Shown here: positions 54,406-64,000 of the stretch, one piece after another
How positions within the stretch are numbered: the first letter of the stretch is position 1
Layout: each line of letters starts with the position of its first letter
Assembly (NCBI RefSeq): GCF_000214595.1
Contig: NZ_AFIG01000001.1
Span: forward strand, 62,001-126,000
Length of the DNA stretch: 64,000 nucleotides
Direction of reading: 5' to 3'
Origin: Methylophaga thalassica MP
GTDB lineage: Bacteria > Pseudomonadota > Gammaproteobacteria > Nitrosococcales > Methylophagaceae
Notes under the pieces: generated by a model
What the model was told of the DNA's origin: nothing
The model's input: only the letters and a program-made list of their open reading frames with translations
The model's database searches: none
Position numbers and translations under genes: made by a program

Positions 54406-55278
54406 ATGGCCTGGATTCAATTTATCTGTAACACCACATCAGACAAAGCAGATGCTTTGTCTGATGCGTTTTCTGAGTGTGGTGCAGCGGCTGTCACCTT
54501 TGAGGATGATGCCGATCAACCTATTTACGAACCCGATCTGGGTACCACACCATTGTGGACGGCAACACGTGTTGTCGCCTTATTTGATGCGGAAACCAAT
54601 CCCGATGATGTCGGCAATATGTTATCAACGCTGGTAAGCGATATACCGCCATATCGCGTTGAAGCCGTTGAAGACAAAGATTGGGAAAGAGAATGGATGG
54701 ATAATTTTCATCCTATCCAGTTTGGCGAACGTTTATGGATATGTCCTAGCTGGCATCCCCCCCCCGCACCTGACGCTGTCAATATTATGCTCGATCCCGG
54801 TTTGGCGTTCGGTACCGGTACCCATCCCACCACAGCTTTATGTCTGAACTGGTTAGACCAGGCAGATCTTAAAGGTAAATACGTGATTGATTATGGTTGT
54901 GGTAGTGGTATTTTGGCGATTGCTGCTGCCTTACTGGGAGCTGAACGTGTTATTGGTGTCGACACCGATCCACAGGCACTTGAAGCGACACGTGCCAATG
55001 CTGAACGTAATGGCGTCGAGATCGAAGCCTATTTGCCCGGTGACTGCCCGGATGAGCCATGTGATCTATTACTAGCGAATATTCTGGCCGGCCCACTACA
55101 AACCCTTGCGCCTCGTTTTGCAAATCTGACCAAACCCAGTGCGGAGCTGGTGTTATCAGGCATATTAGAGGTACAGGCACAGGAAGTATCGGATAGCTAT
55201 GCTGCCTGGTTTGATATGCAAGCTCCCACCATCAAGGAAGATTGGACTCGATTAAACGGCACTCGTCATGCAAGGTAA
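54406..55278 (+). CDS. prmA: Ribosomal protein L11 methyltransferase
   Basis: A 290-residue SAM methyltransferase that trimethylates L11. The N-terminal substrate domain (residues ~1-95) is followed by [14 protein letters not shown], motif [21 protein letters not shown] and the NILAGPL motif. A run of nine C (54757-54765), encoding part of HPPPAP just before the catalytic domain, is an unusual slippage-prone tract. Starts 5 bp after accC and overlaps dusB by 11 bp. Confidence 0.94.
   Translation: MAWIQFICNTTSDKADALSDAFSECGAAAVTFEDDADQPIYEPDLGTTPLWTATRVVALFDAETNPDDVGNMLSTLVSDIPPYRVEAVEDKDWEREWMDNFHPIQFGERLWICPSWHPPPAPDAVNIMLDPGLAFGTGTHPTTALCLNWLDQADLKGKYVIDYGCGSGILAIAAALLGAERVIGVDTDPQALEATRANAERNGVEIEAYLPGDCPDEPCDLLLANILAGPLQTLAPRFANLTKPSAELVLSGILEVQAQEVSDSYAAWFDMQAPTIKEDWTRLNGTRHAR
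54757..54765. repeat. C9 homopolymer in prmA
   Basis: Nine consecutive C within the prmA coding sequence, codons for three prolines. A single-base slip would shift the frame ahead of the SAM-binding domain. Confidence 0.95.
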
Positions 55279-56275
55279 CACTCTCAGCATCGGGCCATAC
55301 CGTTTGCCGAATAATTTATTTCTGGCACCGATGGCGGGTGTGACGGATCGTCCATTCCGCCAGCTTTGTCGTCGACTTGGTGCGGGAATGGCCGTATCAG
55401 AAATGATTACGGCAAATAAAGCCTTATGGGCTAGCAAAAAATCCTTATTACGCGCCAACCATGCAGGTGAGCCAGAACCGCGTAGTGTACAGATTGCTGG
55501 CGCCGATCCCAAAATGATGGCTGAAGCAGCAAAACATAATGTCGATCAAGGTGCCCATATCATTGATATCAATATGGGTTGCCCTGCAAAAAAAGTCTGT
55601 AATGTGATGGCGGGTTCTGCTCTATTGCAGGATGAATCATTAGTGGCCAGTATTCTTGAATCGGTGGTGAATGCTGTCGATGTGCCTGTCACCCTGAAAA
55701 TACGTACCGGTTGGGATAGAGATAACCGTAATGGCTTAACCATTGCCCGTATTGCCGAACAATCTGGCATACAAGCCTTAGCGATTCATGGCAGAACAAG
55801 AGCGGATGCCTATAAAGGCGAAGCCGAATACGACACCATTGCAGAAATAAAAGCGGCTATTTCATCCATGCCAATTATTGCTAATGGCGATATAGATTCA
55901 CCGTTAAAAGCAGCTGAAGTACTTAATAAAACCGGCGTTGATGGCTTAATGATCGGGCGTGCTGCCCAGGGTAACCCATGGATTTTTAGACAAATTATCC
56001 ATTACCTTGAGCATGACAAACTGTTATCATCTCCTTCTGTTGCTGAAATTCGTCAGATCTTGATTGAACACCTGGAAAACCTGTACGATTTTTATGGTGA
56101 TTTTTCTGGTGTCCGAATGGCGCGAAAACACATTGCCTGGTATAGCAAGGGCCTACGTAATGGTAATGCCTTCCGTCAGGAAATGAATTTGCTCGAATCA
56201 CCGCAACAGCAGGTAGACTTTACACGTCAGTTTTTTGAACAATTACAAGAACAACAGGATATCCAAGCCGCATGA
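55268..56275 (+). CDS. dusB: tRNA-dihydrouridine synthase B
   Basis: A 335-residue FMN-dependent TIM-barrel enzyme reducing uridine in the tRNA D-loop. Signatures are [37 protein letters not shown] with catalytic Cys, [26 protein letters not shown] and [13 protein letters not shown]. The dusB-fis pair is conserved across gammaproteobacteria. Confidence 0.95.
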   Translation: MQGNTLSIGPYRLPNNLFLAPMAGVTDRPFRQLCRRLGAGMAVSEMITANKALWASKKSLLRANHAGEPEPRSVQIAGADPKMMAEAAKHNVDQGAHIIDINMGCPAKKVCNVMAGSALLQDESLVASILESVVNAVDVPVTLKIRTGWDRDNRNGLTIARIAEQSGIQALAIHGRTRADAYKGEAEYDTIAEIKAAISSMPIIANGDIDSPLKAAEVLNKTGVDGLMIGRAAQGNPWIFRQIIHYLEHDKLLSSPSVAEIRQILIEHLENLYDFYGDFSGVRMARKHIAWYSKGLRNGNAFRQEMNLLESPQQQVDFTRQFFEQLQEQQDIQAA

Positions 56276-56562
56276 CTCAACCGCTAGCCAAAGATTCAAC
56301 TACATGCGCAGAGCTAGCTGTCGCCGCTGAGCAAACAGCGGCACCATTGAATGTGTGTGTGTCGCGTGCGCTCGCCGATTATTTCGAACAACTTGAAGGT
56401 CATCCTGCAGCCAACTTGTATGAAATGTTAATGACGGAAGTCGAAGTTCCTTTGCTCAAAGCTACCCTGGAACATACCAACGGCAACCAAAGTCGTGCAG
56501 CTGAAATTCTCGGTATTAACCGTGGAACATTACGTAAAAAACTCAAGCAATACGGCTTATAA
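56272..56562 (+). CDS. fis: Nucleoid-associated DNA-binding protein Fis
   Basis: A 96-residue protein whose start overlaps the dusB stop by 4 bp (ATGA). Core helices LSRALADYFEQLEGH-type and YEMLMTEVEVPLLKATLEHTNGNQSRAAEILGINRGTLRKKLKQYGL, the family helix-turn-helix, are intact. Confidence 0.95.
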   Translation: MTQPLAKDSTTCAELAVAAEQTAAPLNVCVSRALADYFEQLEGHPAANLYEMLMTEVEVPLLKATLEHTNGNQSRAAEILGINRGTLRKKLKQYGL

Positions 56563-56595
56563 ATCGAATTTTTTATCTCCTGGAAGTGATTTTCA

Positions 56596-58158
56596 ATGAA
56601 TCAAATCAAACGTGCTCTATTGAGCGTATCAGACAAAACTGGTGTGCTTGAATTAGCCCAGCAATTAAACAAGCTCGGTGTAGAACTGTTATCCACTGGC
56701 GGTACAGCCAAATTATTAGCCGAAGCAGGCTTACCAGTAAAAGAAGTCTCCTCACATACCGGCTTCCCAGAAATGATGGATGGCCGTATCAAAACATTAC
56801 ACCCCAAAATTCATGGTGGTTTATTAGGTCGTCGTGGTACCGATGATGCCATCATGGCTGAGCATGATATTGCTCCGATTGATCTGGTTGTCGTTAACCT
56901 TTATCCATTTGAAGCCACGATTGCACGTGATGACTGCACCTTGCCGATGGCTATTGAGAATATTGATATTGGTGGTCCCACCATGTTGCGTGCCGCGGCC
57001 AAAAATCATGCGGATGTCACTGTGTTGATTGATCCAGCCGATTACGCCAACGTTGTGGCACAAATCGAAGCCAATGGCGGCGTCGATGATGCCACCCGTT
57101 TTGATTTAGCGGTAAAAACATTTGAACATACAGCATATTATGACGGTGCTATCGCCAACTATCTGGGCAAATTAACCGGTGAAGAAAAAGCCTCTTTCTC
57201 ACGTACATTTAATAGCCAGTTCGTGAAAAAACAAGATATGCGTTATGGCGAAAATCCTCACCAAAATGCCGCTTTCTATACCGAAGCGAATCCTGCCTCT
57301 GGCACCATCAGTGCTGCCAAGCAATTGCAGGGTAAAGAACTGTCATATAACAATATTGCCGATACAGATGCCGCGCTGGAATGTGTGAAAGCGTTCCCAG
57401 AAGCGCCTGCTTGTGTGATTGTTAAACATGCCAACCCATGTGGTGTCGCTGTCGCAGATAGCTTGCTCAAGGCATATGACTTAGCTTACGAAACCGATCC
57501 AACCTCTGCCTTTGGCGGTATTATCGCCTTTAATCGTCCATTAGATGCTGAGACAGCAAAAGCCATTATTGATCGCCAGTTTGTCGAAGTCATTATCGCA
57601 CCATCAATCAGTGAAGAAGCCCAGGCAATCGTCGCTCAAAAAGCCAATGTGCGTTTATTAGCCTGTGGCGAATTTGAAAACAATGCCGCAACCGGACTGG
57701 ATTACAAACGTGTTAACGGTGGTTTATTAGTTCAGGACCGTGATGAAGCACTGGTACAAAAAGCCGATCTGAAAGTGGTCACTGAAACAGCCCCATCTGA
57801 AGAACAAATGGCTGACTTATTATTTGCCTGGCGTGTCGCCAAGTTTGTGAAGTCAAACGCGATTGTCTATGTCAAAAATCAACAAACTGTTGGTATTGGT
57901 GCCGGACAAATGAGCCGTGTGGTGAGTAGTCGAATTGCGGGTATTAAAGCTGAAGATGCTGGTTTAACGGTGCCAGGTGCCGTGATGGCTTCTGATGCCT
58001 TTTTCCCATTCCGAGATGGCCTGGATGCGGCAGCAGCGGCTGGTATTAAAGCCGTTATTCAACCAGGCGGCTCCATGCGTGATGATGAAGTTATTGCGGC
58101 AGCAAATGAGCATGGTATTGCCATGGTCTTTACTGGCATGCGTCACTTCAGACATTAA
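56596..58158 (+). CDS. purH: Bifunctional AICAR formyltransferase/IMP cyclohydrolase
   Basis: A 520-residue enzyme for the last two steps of IMP synthesis. The N-terminal cyclohydrolase domain has [25 protein letters not shown] and [14 protein letters not shown]; the C-terminal formyltransferase has [22 protein letters not shown] and FPFRDGLD. Follows fis by 33 bp. Confidence 0.97.
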   Translation: MNQIKRALLSVSDKTGVLELAQQLNKLGVELLSTGGTAKLLAEAGLPVKEVSSHTGFPEMMDGRIKTLHPKIHGGLLGRRGTDDAIMAEHDIAPIDLVVVNLYPFEATIARDDCTLPMAIENIDIGGPTMLRAAAKNHADVTVLIDPADYANVVAQIEANGGVDDATRFDLAVKTFEHTAYYDGAIANYLGKLTGEEKASFSRTFNSQFVKKQDMRYGENPHQNAAFYTEANPASGTISAAKQLQGKELSYNNIADTDAALECVKAFPEAPACVIVKHANPCGVAVADSLLKAYDLAYETDPTSAFGGIIAFNRPLDAETAKAIIDRQFVEVIIAPSISEEAQAIVAQKANVRLLACGEFENNAATGLDYKRVNGGLLVQDRDEALVQKADLKVVTETAPSEEQMADLLFAWRVAKFVKSNAIVYVKNQQTVGIGAGQMSRVVSSRIAGIKAEDAGLTVPGAVMASDAFFPFRDGLDAAAAAGIKAVIQPGGSMRDDEVIAAANEHGIAMVFTGMRHFRH

Positions 58159-58169
58159 ATAACCGCGGA

Positions 58170-60812
58170 TTGTTTGTGGATCGCGTTGAGACTTATCGTT
58201 TATTCCAATCGCTAAATTATCAGCGCTTTCAACACTTAATTGAAATGGCGCCTGCTCGTCAGGCGTTAATTTTTCAATTATTGCCCCTTTTCTTACATAT
58301 CAATGCCAAGCTTCTGCCGGGTTATATCAGTGATGATGTGCCGGCCGGCTTGCTTGATTATCGCCCGTCACAGGACACGATAAACAAAGCACAACAACTG
58401 AATCGCAGCTTCAGTCATCGTGTACGCGCTTTACGTCGTTATCCCTTGCGCGGCCTTTATCTTATCAACCCTCACCATCATTACAGCTACTCTGATAAAA
58501 CGGAATTTGAGTTATGGGTACTCTGCTCTGATCTTGTCGATATTGAACAGCGTCACCAACTGCAATTAAAGTTAGATGCCATAACAGCTTGGTGCGAAGA
58601 AAATGGGCTATTGCTAAAAACACAGTTACTCACCGAAAAGGCATTAGCTGATAACAATGCCTTATCTGAATGGCAAAAAGAACAGTTCTATACACAAGGT
58701 ATTGTACTGGCAGGTGCTGAGCCCTATTGGTGGCTGATAAGCCATGAAGAAGCGACGGAACATCAAGCCATTGTTGATGAGTTCAAAACACAGGCTAAAT
58801 TTAAACAATACAATCTGGTGGATTTTGGTCCGGTCAACGCTGTTGATCAAAATGCCTTGTTTGAAACGACTTATGCAGTAGGCAAATGCGTCCTGATAGA
58901 CGGGCATGTCTCACTTGATCTGCTCTATCAGCCTCTTCTCTTAGAGACGGTGACGTCTTTTCCATTACTATCGTCTGTTTTAAAACATGCTATTTATCAA
59001 GGTGAGTCTCGCTTTTCCGCACTGGAAAACCAGGCATTAAAACTCTCCATTATTGAATCATACGCCGAAGAATCATTAATCAATATCGCCAGAGAAGTGT
59101 TTTATAAGGAAAGTCAGGAAGCACTTTCTGTTCAACTAAAACAAGCTCAGCATCCATGGCGTAGAGAATTTGTAAAACAGCTGACAACGTTGTGGGGATG
59201 GTCTGAAACCCAATTACAAACGTTGGATAATCGCCACTCAAGTATCAAACAAAACCAACTATGGTTTACCAGATTAGCCCCTGTTATTCAGTCTTTATTA
59301 GAAAAGCTCGAGCTTTATTGTAAAAATCATCAACTGGATACCCGCCATGAGATGACTTATCTCAAGCAGTTATACCGTTTACGTTTTCAACCGCAGGGAA
59401 ATCAGATTCCCTCACTGCCACTATCATTACGGCCTGAACTTAATGAAAGCCGTCTGTATTTATACAGATTCAAGGATCAACAGGACTGGCTCGTCAGTCA
59501 GGTGCCGCTTGCAGATAATGCAAAATCGGGCTTATACCAACATTCGCAACTCATCGATGTTTTAAGCTGGGCGATCAATCATCATCTGCTAGCAAAAACC
59601 AACTGGCTGAGTGTGACGGATCAGCACCAGAAGTACACAACATCATCTGTCATAGAGCTCAGTCATTACATTATCAACCAGGGCCTAGGCCAGCTTGATA
59701 TCCCAAAGCAACGTGCAGAGATCACAACAACGGAAACCATTGTTCAGGTTTTGGTATTCCCTAATCTGGAGCAGCAGCCCAGCAATAAACTCTCTCAACA
59801 GGGTTTACAACTCTCCAGCAAACAAAATGATCCGCTTAATTACAGTTCCTTTAAAGAAAGTCTGGTATTGACGCTCGATTGCTTATTTATCTCTAGTCAT
59901 GGTCAGATTTACAGTACATTTTATCAGGGTCAGACGGCTGTGCTGGAGATGCTTACCAGCCTGCTACTTTGGCAGCCGGCAGCCCCCCCCAAAGTGAATA
60001 GCTGGTGTACAACTCCAGGGTTTGAAAAATCAATAAACCATCGCTTTGAAACGTTAATACCGCAAGTTTGCCAGCTTTATCAAACTCATTCACAACGAGG
60101 AAAATTTTTGATTAATCTGGCCGATCGTCCTTATCAACTTCAATGGCATGATGAGCAGGTTGAATATGTAAGACGGCCGATGTCACAAACCTTCTGGCAA
60201 CACCTTGCTGACAATACACACACTTTCACAGCACAGGCGCTGGATAGCTATCTTGATAAAGACCAACTTCTAAATACCCTATTGAGCTATCAGACAGCTG
60301 AGCAAGTAAGTATTTTTCTTTATCTCGAGAAAAATACTGTGGTGTATTATCTTATTGATGAATATGCCAATCTCGTCCGCCAGCAAGTTCAGCATCTCAG
60401 TGAGTCGACCCTGATGGGGCACCTTCAAATGTTTCTGTCACACATTAAGGCAGACAATAAACTTAAACATATCCGCTTTTACTTGCTAAGCCGTCACCAG
60501 CAGAGTTGGAAAGTCAATGCGATTGCTCCACAGAACACAACACAAACTTTTCTACCAGTTCAGGTGACCATGGACAGTCCTGCACTGGATGCGGCCTGCA
60601 CCATTATGTGTGGTAAAAAATGGTTTGAAGGTCGGGCAGATGATATAAACTTATTTGCTCAAGTCCACCAGCTTATTTATTCATTACGACAAAATAACCA
60701 GACATATCCGCTTTATATCAATCAACTACAATTTACTGATAATCACACTTACCCAACGGCTATATATATTCAGCAAAAGAACCGTTTGGAACAACTTTTC
60801 AACCAACAATAA
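58170..60812 (+). CDS. Class I adenylate cyclase family (CyaA-like) protein with altered catalytic motif
   Basis: An 880-residue protein that aligns with enterobacterial CyaA over most of its length: FLHINAKLLPGYISDDVPAG at the start, FYTQGIVLAG, LTTLWGWSETQLQTLDNR near residue 345, then a long C-terminal region like the regulatory domain. Where CyaA has the catalytic GS...SSDLDIW, this protein reads INPHHHYSYSDKTEFELW with the same length: Gly-Ser become Asn100-Pro101 and both catalytic Asp become Glu112 and Glu114. Activity may be lost or changed. No ATG precedes residue 26; TTG (58170) or GTG (58176) start codons are likely, as for E. coli cyaA, which uses TTG. A C8 tract lies at 59983-59990. 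Confidence 0.8.
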   Translation: MFVDRVETYRLFQSLNYQRFQHLIEMAPARQALIFQLLPLFLHINAKLLPGYISDDVPAGLLDYRPSQDTINKAQQLNRSFSHRVRALRRYPLRGLYLINPHHHYSYSDKTEFELWVLCSDLVDIEQRHQLQLKLDAITAWCEENGLLLKTQLLTEKALADNNALSEWQKEQFYTQGIVLAGAEPYWWLISHEEATEHQAIVDEFKTQAKFKQYNLVDFGPVNAVDQNALFETTYAVGKCVLIDGHVSLDLLYQPLLLETVTSFPLLSSVLKHAIYQGESRFSALENQALKLSIIESYAEESLINIAREVFYKESQEALSVQLKQAQHPWRREFVKQLTTLWGWSETQLQTLDNRHSSIKQNQLWFTRLAPVIQSLLEKLELYCKNHQLDTRHEMTYLKQLYRLRFQPQGNQIPSLPLSLRPELNESRLYLYRFKDQQDWLVSQVPLADNAKSGLYQHSQLIDVLSWAINHHLLAKTNWLSVTDQHQKYTTSSVIELSHYIINQGLGQLDIPKQRAEITTTETIVQVLVFPNLEQQPSNKLSQQGLQLSSKQNDPLNYSSFKESLVLTLDCLFISSHGQIYSTFYQGQTAVLEMLTSLLLWQPAAPPKVNSWCTTPGFEKSINHRFETLIPQVCQLYQTHSQRGKFLINLADRPYQLQWHDEQVEYVRRPMSQTFWQHLADNTHTFTAQALDSYLDKDQLLNTLLSYQTAEQVSIFLYLEKNTVVYYLIDEYANLVRQQVQHLSESTLMGHLQMFLSHIKADNKLKHIRFYLLSRHQQSWKVNAIAPQNTTQTFLPVQVTMDSPALDAACTIMCGKKWFEGRADDINLFAQVHQLIYSLRQNNQTYPLYINQLQFTDNHTYPTAIYIQQKNRLEQLFNQQ
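59983..59990. repeat. C8 homopolymer in the CyaA-like gene
   Basis: Eight consecutive C in the coding sequence (Ala-Pro-Pro codons), about two thirds along the gene. Confidence 0.95.
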
Positions 60813-60886
60813 TCGATACGGGCTTTCTCTTTGGCCTGTGCTCTTTTATTATGTTGGTCTTTCATTATCGGACGACAGAGTAAGTT

Positions 60887-61918
60887 ATGATCAAAGTCGG
60901 CATTGTTGGTGGCACCGGATATACAGGTGTCGAACTATTAAGATTACTTGCTAATCACCCTGAGGTCTCACTGGAAGTGATCACCTCCCGAAGTGAAGCA
61001 GGCATGCCCGTCAGCGATCTTTTTCCAAACTTGCGTGGTCATGTAAATATCGCCTTTTCAGAGCCAGATCCCGACATTCTTGCGCAATGTGATGTGGTTT
61101 TCTTCGCCACCCCTCATACCGTGGCGATGGCATTAGTACCTGAACTCATTAAACGTAATACTCGGGTTATCGATCTTTCTGCTGACTTCAGATTAAAAGA
61201 TTTGGCAGTCTGGGAGCAGTGGTATAACACCCAGCATACTTGTCCTGAATTATTTGAACAGGCCGTTTATGGTTTACCAGAACTAAATCGCGACAAGATC
61301 AAAGACGCACAGTTAGTTGCTGTACCAGGCTGTTATCCAACAGCCACAGAACTGGGTTTTTTGCCATTATTGGAAGCAGGATTAATTGATCCCCTGCACT
61401 TAATTGCGGATGCAAAAACTGGCGTCAGTGGTGCTGGCAGAAAAGCGGCCATCCCCATGCTGATGGCAGAAACCAGTGGTAGCTTTAAAGCCTATGGCGT
61501 GAGTGGTCATCGCCACTTGCCTGAAATCCGTGAAGTATTATCTCAGCATTGCCAGCAAGAAGTGGATTTAACCTTTATTCCGCACTTGGCTCCTATGGTC
61601 AGAGGCATTCATGCCACCTTATATGCTCGACTCACCACGCACGATGTGAACTTACAAAAGGTGTTTGAAGAGCGTTATGCTAACGAGCCTTTTGTGGATG
61701 TGATGCCGATCGGCTCCATGCCAGAAACACGTAGCGTTCAGGGTAGTAATATCTGCCGAATCGCAGTACACCAACCTCAAAACAGTGATACGGTGGTTGT
61801 TCTTTCTGTTATTGATAATTTGGTCAAAGGCGCTTCAGGCCAGGCTATCCATAATATGAATATCATGTTTGGCCTCGATGAAAAAACAGGGATTAATGTA
61901 ATTGCGATGATGCCCTGA
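60887..61918 (+). CDS. argC: N-acetyl-gamma-glutamyl-phosphate reductase
   Basis: A 343-residue NADPH-dependent enzyme of arginine synthesis: Rossmann motif [18 protein letters not shown], catalytic Cys149 in VPGCYPTA, and [11 protein letters not shown] with the catalytic His. Start overlaps nothing upstream (74 bp after the CyaA-like gene). Its stop shares one base with the next start (TGATG). Confidence 0.96.
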   Translation: MIKVGIVGGTGYTGVELLRLLANHPEVSLEVITSRSEAGMPVSDLFPNLRGHVNIAFSEPDPDILAQCDVVFFATPHTVAMALVPELIKRNTRVIDLSADFRLKDLAVWEQWYNTQHTCPELFEQAVYGLPELNRDKIKDAQLVAVPGCYPTATELGFLPLLEAGLIDPLHLIADAKTGVSGAGRKAAIPMLMAETSGSFKAYGVSGHRHLPEIREVLSQHCQQEVDLTFIPHLAPMVRGIHATLYARLTTHDVNLQKVFEERYANEPFVDVMPIGSMPETRSVQGSNICRIAVHQPQNSDTVVVLSVIDNLVKGASGQAIHNMNIMFGLDEKTGINVIAMMP

Positions 61919-62610
61919 TGATTGATAAACCGTATGTAATCCAAACCAGACGACCGTTTAGAACCTTTTTGCTACTGCTGATAACACTCACAGTATCAAC
62001 TTCGATTGTCTGGTATTGGACCACCCAATGGCAAAGTGAACAAAACAAACACCTTGCTGAACTAACAAAACAGAACAAAATTCTTCAGGAAGAAAACAAG
62101 AAGTTACTTGAGCAAAATAAACTTCTCTCCTCGCAGGTAAATGATATTTCGCGAATGCAGGCGATGCAGGATGCCACCGACTCTCAGTTACAATCGAATC
62201 TAGAAAGATTGCAGGATCAAGTCATTGAGCTGAACAAAGAACTATTGTTCTATCAGAATATTACCCAGGGTAATGCCAGTAGTGAACTTCAGATACGAGA
62301 GCTTCATCTCAGAGCCAATCCAGATAATCTATCGCAGTATTTTTATCGGATTGTTATTACCCAAGGGAAAAAAATCTCAAAAGCAATCAAAGGTGATGTA
62401 TTGGTGACATTGAATTTTGCCGATGATAAAACCAAACCTCGGCTGGCCAATAAACACAGTTTGAAACTAAAACATGTGCAAGTGCTTGAAGGTGTATTCA
62501 GCATCGAAGAGAATGAACAACCGAAAAGCATTGATATCGAATTAAAACAAAATAAAAAAGTCTTAACTAAACGTACTTTTCAGTGGGAAGTGTCCACTAC
62601 CCTGCCATAA
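61918..62610 (+). CDS. Single-pass membrane protein with periplasmic coiled coil (DUF6776-type)
   Basis: A 230-residue protein of unknown function: one N-terminal helix (TFLLLLITLTVSTSIVWYW, residues ~17-36), a long Glu/Lys/Asn-rich coiled coil (residues ~42-115) and a ~110-residue beta-rich domain. Comparable proteins sit between argC and a bactofilin gene in many gammaproteobacteria, which suggests a scaffold or envelope role linked with the bactofilin. Translation is coupled to argC. Confidence 0.75.
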   Translation: MIDKPYVIQTRRPFRTFLLLLITLTVSTSIVWYWTTQWQSEQNKHLAELTKQNKILQEENKKLLEQNKLLSSQVNDISRMQAMQDATDSQLQSNLERLQDQVIELNKELLFYQNITQGNASSELQIRELHLRANPDNLSQYFYRIVITQGKKISKAIKGDVLVTLNFADDKTKPRLANKHSLKLKHVQVLEGVFSIEENEQPKSIDIELKQNKKVLTKRTFQWEVSTTLP

Positions 62611-62622
62611 ATGAGGTTCATC

Positions 62623-63066
62623 ATGTTCAAAAAAGATAAACCAAAAAAGAAAAAAACAACGACCCGCATAGATACATTAATTGGTCGTGATACACACCTA
62701 AAAGGCGATATCAACTTCAGTGGTGGTTTACGTATCGATGGCAGCATTCAAGGAACTATTGTTGCCAATGATGATGGTTCCTTATTAACCCTGAGTGAAC
62801 AAGGAAAAATTGATGGGGAAGTCCGTGTGCCTAATCTCATCATCAATGGTGAAATAAATGGTAATGTCTTCGCATCAGAACATGTGGAGCTTGCGCCAAA
62901 AGCACGTATCAATGGCAACCTTTATTACCGCATGATCGAGATGGCCATGGGAAGTGAAGTGAACGGTCACTTAATTCGCTCTCAGGACGAAGAGGAAGAT
63001 ATACTCCATGTCGAGCATGAAGTCTTTGATGAAAAAGCGTCTTTCCACCTTGAGCAAAAAAGCTAA
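62623..63066 (+). CDS. Bactofilin
   Basis: A 147-residue polymer-forming cytoskeletal protein. The ATG at 62623 has GAGG at good spacing; the ATG at 62611 does not. A basic N-terminal tail (KKDKPKKKK) precedes the right-handed beta-helix repeats with G-D-I/V periodicity (LKGDINFSGGLRIDGSIQGTI, KIDGEVRVPNLIINGEINGNVFA, ARINGNLYYRMIEMAMGSEVNGHL). An acidic tail follows. Likely a membrane-associated scaffold working with the preceding coiled-coil protein. Confidence 0.92.
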   Translation: MFKKDKPKKKKTTTRIDTLIGRDTHLKGDINFSGGLRIDGSIQGTIVANDDGSLLTLSEQGKIDGEVRVPNLIINGEINGNVFASEHVELAPKARINGNLYYRMIEMAMGSEVNGHLIRSQDEEEDILHVEHEVFDEKASFHLEQKS

Positions 63067-63131
63067 ATCTTGACTATTTTAGTCAGAATTGGATAATGGC
63101 TATTAATTAACCATTTATTCGGAGTGATGAC

Positions 63132-63476
63132 ATGACAAGCGAAATGCCCAGCCCAATCATTTTTACCGAGGCAGCGGCAGCAAAAGTCAGCAATCTTATC
63201 GCTGAAGAAGGTAATGATCAGCTCAAGCTGCGAGTATTCATTACTGGAGGCGGTTGCTCAGGTTTCCAATATGGCTTTACCTTCGAAGAAGAAGTCAGTG
63301 ATGGTGATACACAAGTAGAAAAAGGTGGTGTCACTTTATTGATTGATCCAGCAAGTTATCAATACTTGGTTGGTGCAGAGATTGATTACACAGATGGCAT
63401 TGAAGGTTCTCAATTCGTCATTCGTAATCCAAATGCTACAACAACCTGTGGTTGCGGCTCTTCTTTCTCGCCATAA
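63132..63476 (+). CDS. erpA: Iron-sulfur cluster insertion protein ErpA (A-type carrier)
   Basis: A 114-residue A-type carrier with the three cluster-binding cysteines in [10 protein letters not shown] and [13 protein letters not shown] precedes the start. Position after the bactofilin and before a strong terminator is the usual erpA neighbourhood. Supplies [Fe-S] clusters to targets such as MiaB and enzymes of respiration. Confidence 0.94.
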   Translation: MTSEMPSPIIFTEAAAAKVSNLIAEEGNDQLKLRVFITGGGCSGFQYGFTFEEEVSDGDTQVEKGGVTLLIDPASYQYLVGAEIDYTDGIEGSQFVIRNPNATTTCGCGSSFSP

Positions 63477-63494
63477 GTAAAAACATATGACCTC

Positions 63495-63528
63495 AAAAAA
63501 CCGGTGTTTCAACATCGGTTTTTTTTTG
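63495..63528 (+). terminator. Rho-independent terminator after erpA
   Basis: Stem formed by the ACCGGTGTT arm and AACATCGGT (one G-U pair), flanked by A6 on the left and nine T on the right. Confidence 0.92.
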
Positions 63529-63602
63529 CCGTCATTTATTGTCTTTGTTGCCTGTTAACGACGGGTTCATTATTCTGAAACGATACGGATAGAGGGTAGA
63601 AG

Positions 63603-64000
63603 ATGATATCAAAATGGCAATGGTTATTAACTCAACTCACGCGCACATTGTGGTTGAGAGCCTCATTATTTGCAGTACTGGCTATTGTGACAGCATTAAT
63701 TGCCATTCCCGCACAATCATTGATACACAGCCCTCTTCCATTTGAGATTGGTGCTGAGGCTGTTCGAGGCATCCTAAATATCCTCGCTTCGAGCATGCTT
63801 GCCGTCACGACGTTTTCTCTCAGTGTTATGGTCTCTGCTTATGCAGCAGCAAGCTCAAGTGCGACCCCAAGAGCAACCCAACTGGTCAGGCAAGACACCA
63901 CGACCCAGAATGTACTTGCAACGTTCATCGGCTCTTTTTTGTTCAGTCTGGTCGGTATTATTGCCTTGAGCACCGATATCTATGGAGAAAATGGTCGTTT
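63603..64000 (+). CDS. DUF2254-family membrane protein, N-terminal part
   Basis: The frame is open to the right edge (~132 residues seen). It starts MISKWQWLLTQLTRTLWLRASLF with AGGG upstream. Two to three membrane segments are visible (AVLAIVTALIAIPAQ, ILASSMLAVTTFSLSVMVSAY, VLATFIGSFLFSLVGIIAL). SATPRATQLV and the spacing of helices resemble the DUF2254 family, predicted membrane proteins of unknown function. The C-terminal part lies outside the window. Confidence 0.72.
   Translation, partial: MISKWQWLLTQLTRTLWLRASLFAVLAIVTALIAIPAQSLIHSPLPFEIGAEAVRGILNILASSMLAVTTFSLSVMVSAYAAASSSATPRATQLVRQDTTTQNVLATFIGSFLFSLVGIIALSTDIYGENGR

Noticed and set aside
1-64000. Mobile elements, CRISPR arrays, prophage, tRNA or rRNA genes
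   Set aside because: No transposase, integrase or phage proteins, no regularly spaced repeats, and no recognisable cloverleaf or rRNA segments were seen. A tRNA and Rfam scan would be needed to exclude small RNAs.

Overview
The window (64 kb, GC roughly mid-40s by eye) is chromosomal DNA of a methylotrophic gammaproteobacterium. Two lines of evidence support this. First, a formaldehyde-activating enzyme (fae) and a set of tetrahydromethanopterin/methanofuran-type cofactor genes lie at the left end. Second, the rest shows classic gammaproteobacterial gene order: aroK-aroB-damX beside pilMNOPQ and mrcA, miaB-ybeZ-ybeY-ybeX-lnt, dusB-fis-purH, and aroQ-accB-accC-prmA. A Methylophaga-like organism is my best guess, but that is inference. 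I saw no insertion sequence, prophage, CRISPR array, rRNA or tRNA gene. No stretch longer than 300 bases lacks a gene.

Layout: 1-1806, end of a dH4MPT cluster (RimK-like ATP-grasp, CitG-like Orf5 protein, fae), closed by a UACG-loop hairpin. 1834-2550, HisA-like gene on the minus strand. 2572-7716, an apparent five-gene operon of an MfnD-like ATP-grasp, MfnF-like actin-fold protein, PabB, MfnE-like kinase and MfnA-like PLP decarboxylase, which looks like a methylofuran/dH4MPT precursor operon. 7691-15836 (minus), type IV pilus assembly genes pilMNOPQ followed by aroK-aroB-damX. 16028-18403, penicillin-binding protein 1A. 18405-27439 (minus), M48 peptidase, ribosomal protein bL31, a methyltransferase with the potassium transporter trkH, and the miaB-lnt operon. 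27565-31507, radC, then a TonB receptor with a PepSY membrane protein (probably metal or siderophore uptake). 31504-33574 (minus), cytochrome b, a hemerythrin-like protein and thyA. 33646-37682, a probable copper locus: an AAA+ regulator without the sigma-54 GAFTGA loop, a TauE/SafE-family membrane protein, and a divergent OprC/NosA-like TonB receptor.

37737-49992 (all minus) is a complete phosphate block: pitA, phoB, phoR, pstS, pstC, pstA, pstB, phoU, ppx. Pho boxes with exact 11-bp repeat spacing precede pstS and phoB, a strong hairpin lies between pstS and pstC, and terminators follow phoU and pitA. 50133-51950 is dsbD. 52087-63476 (plus) holds aroQ, accB, accC, prmA, dusB, fis, purH, a CyaA-family protein, argC, a coiled-coil membrane protein, a bactofilin and erpA. 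The window ends inside a DUF2254-type membrane protein.

The most unusual items are: the methylofuran operon with its own PABA synthase and a tyrosine-decarboxylase-like enzyme; the CyaA-family protein whose catalytic motif is rewritten at every key position; the GAFTGA-less regulator beside copper-type genes; a hemerythrin lacking three of seven iron ligands; and C9 and C8 tracts inside prmA and the cyaA-like gene.
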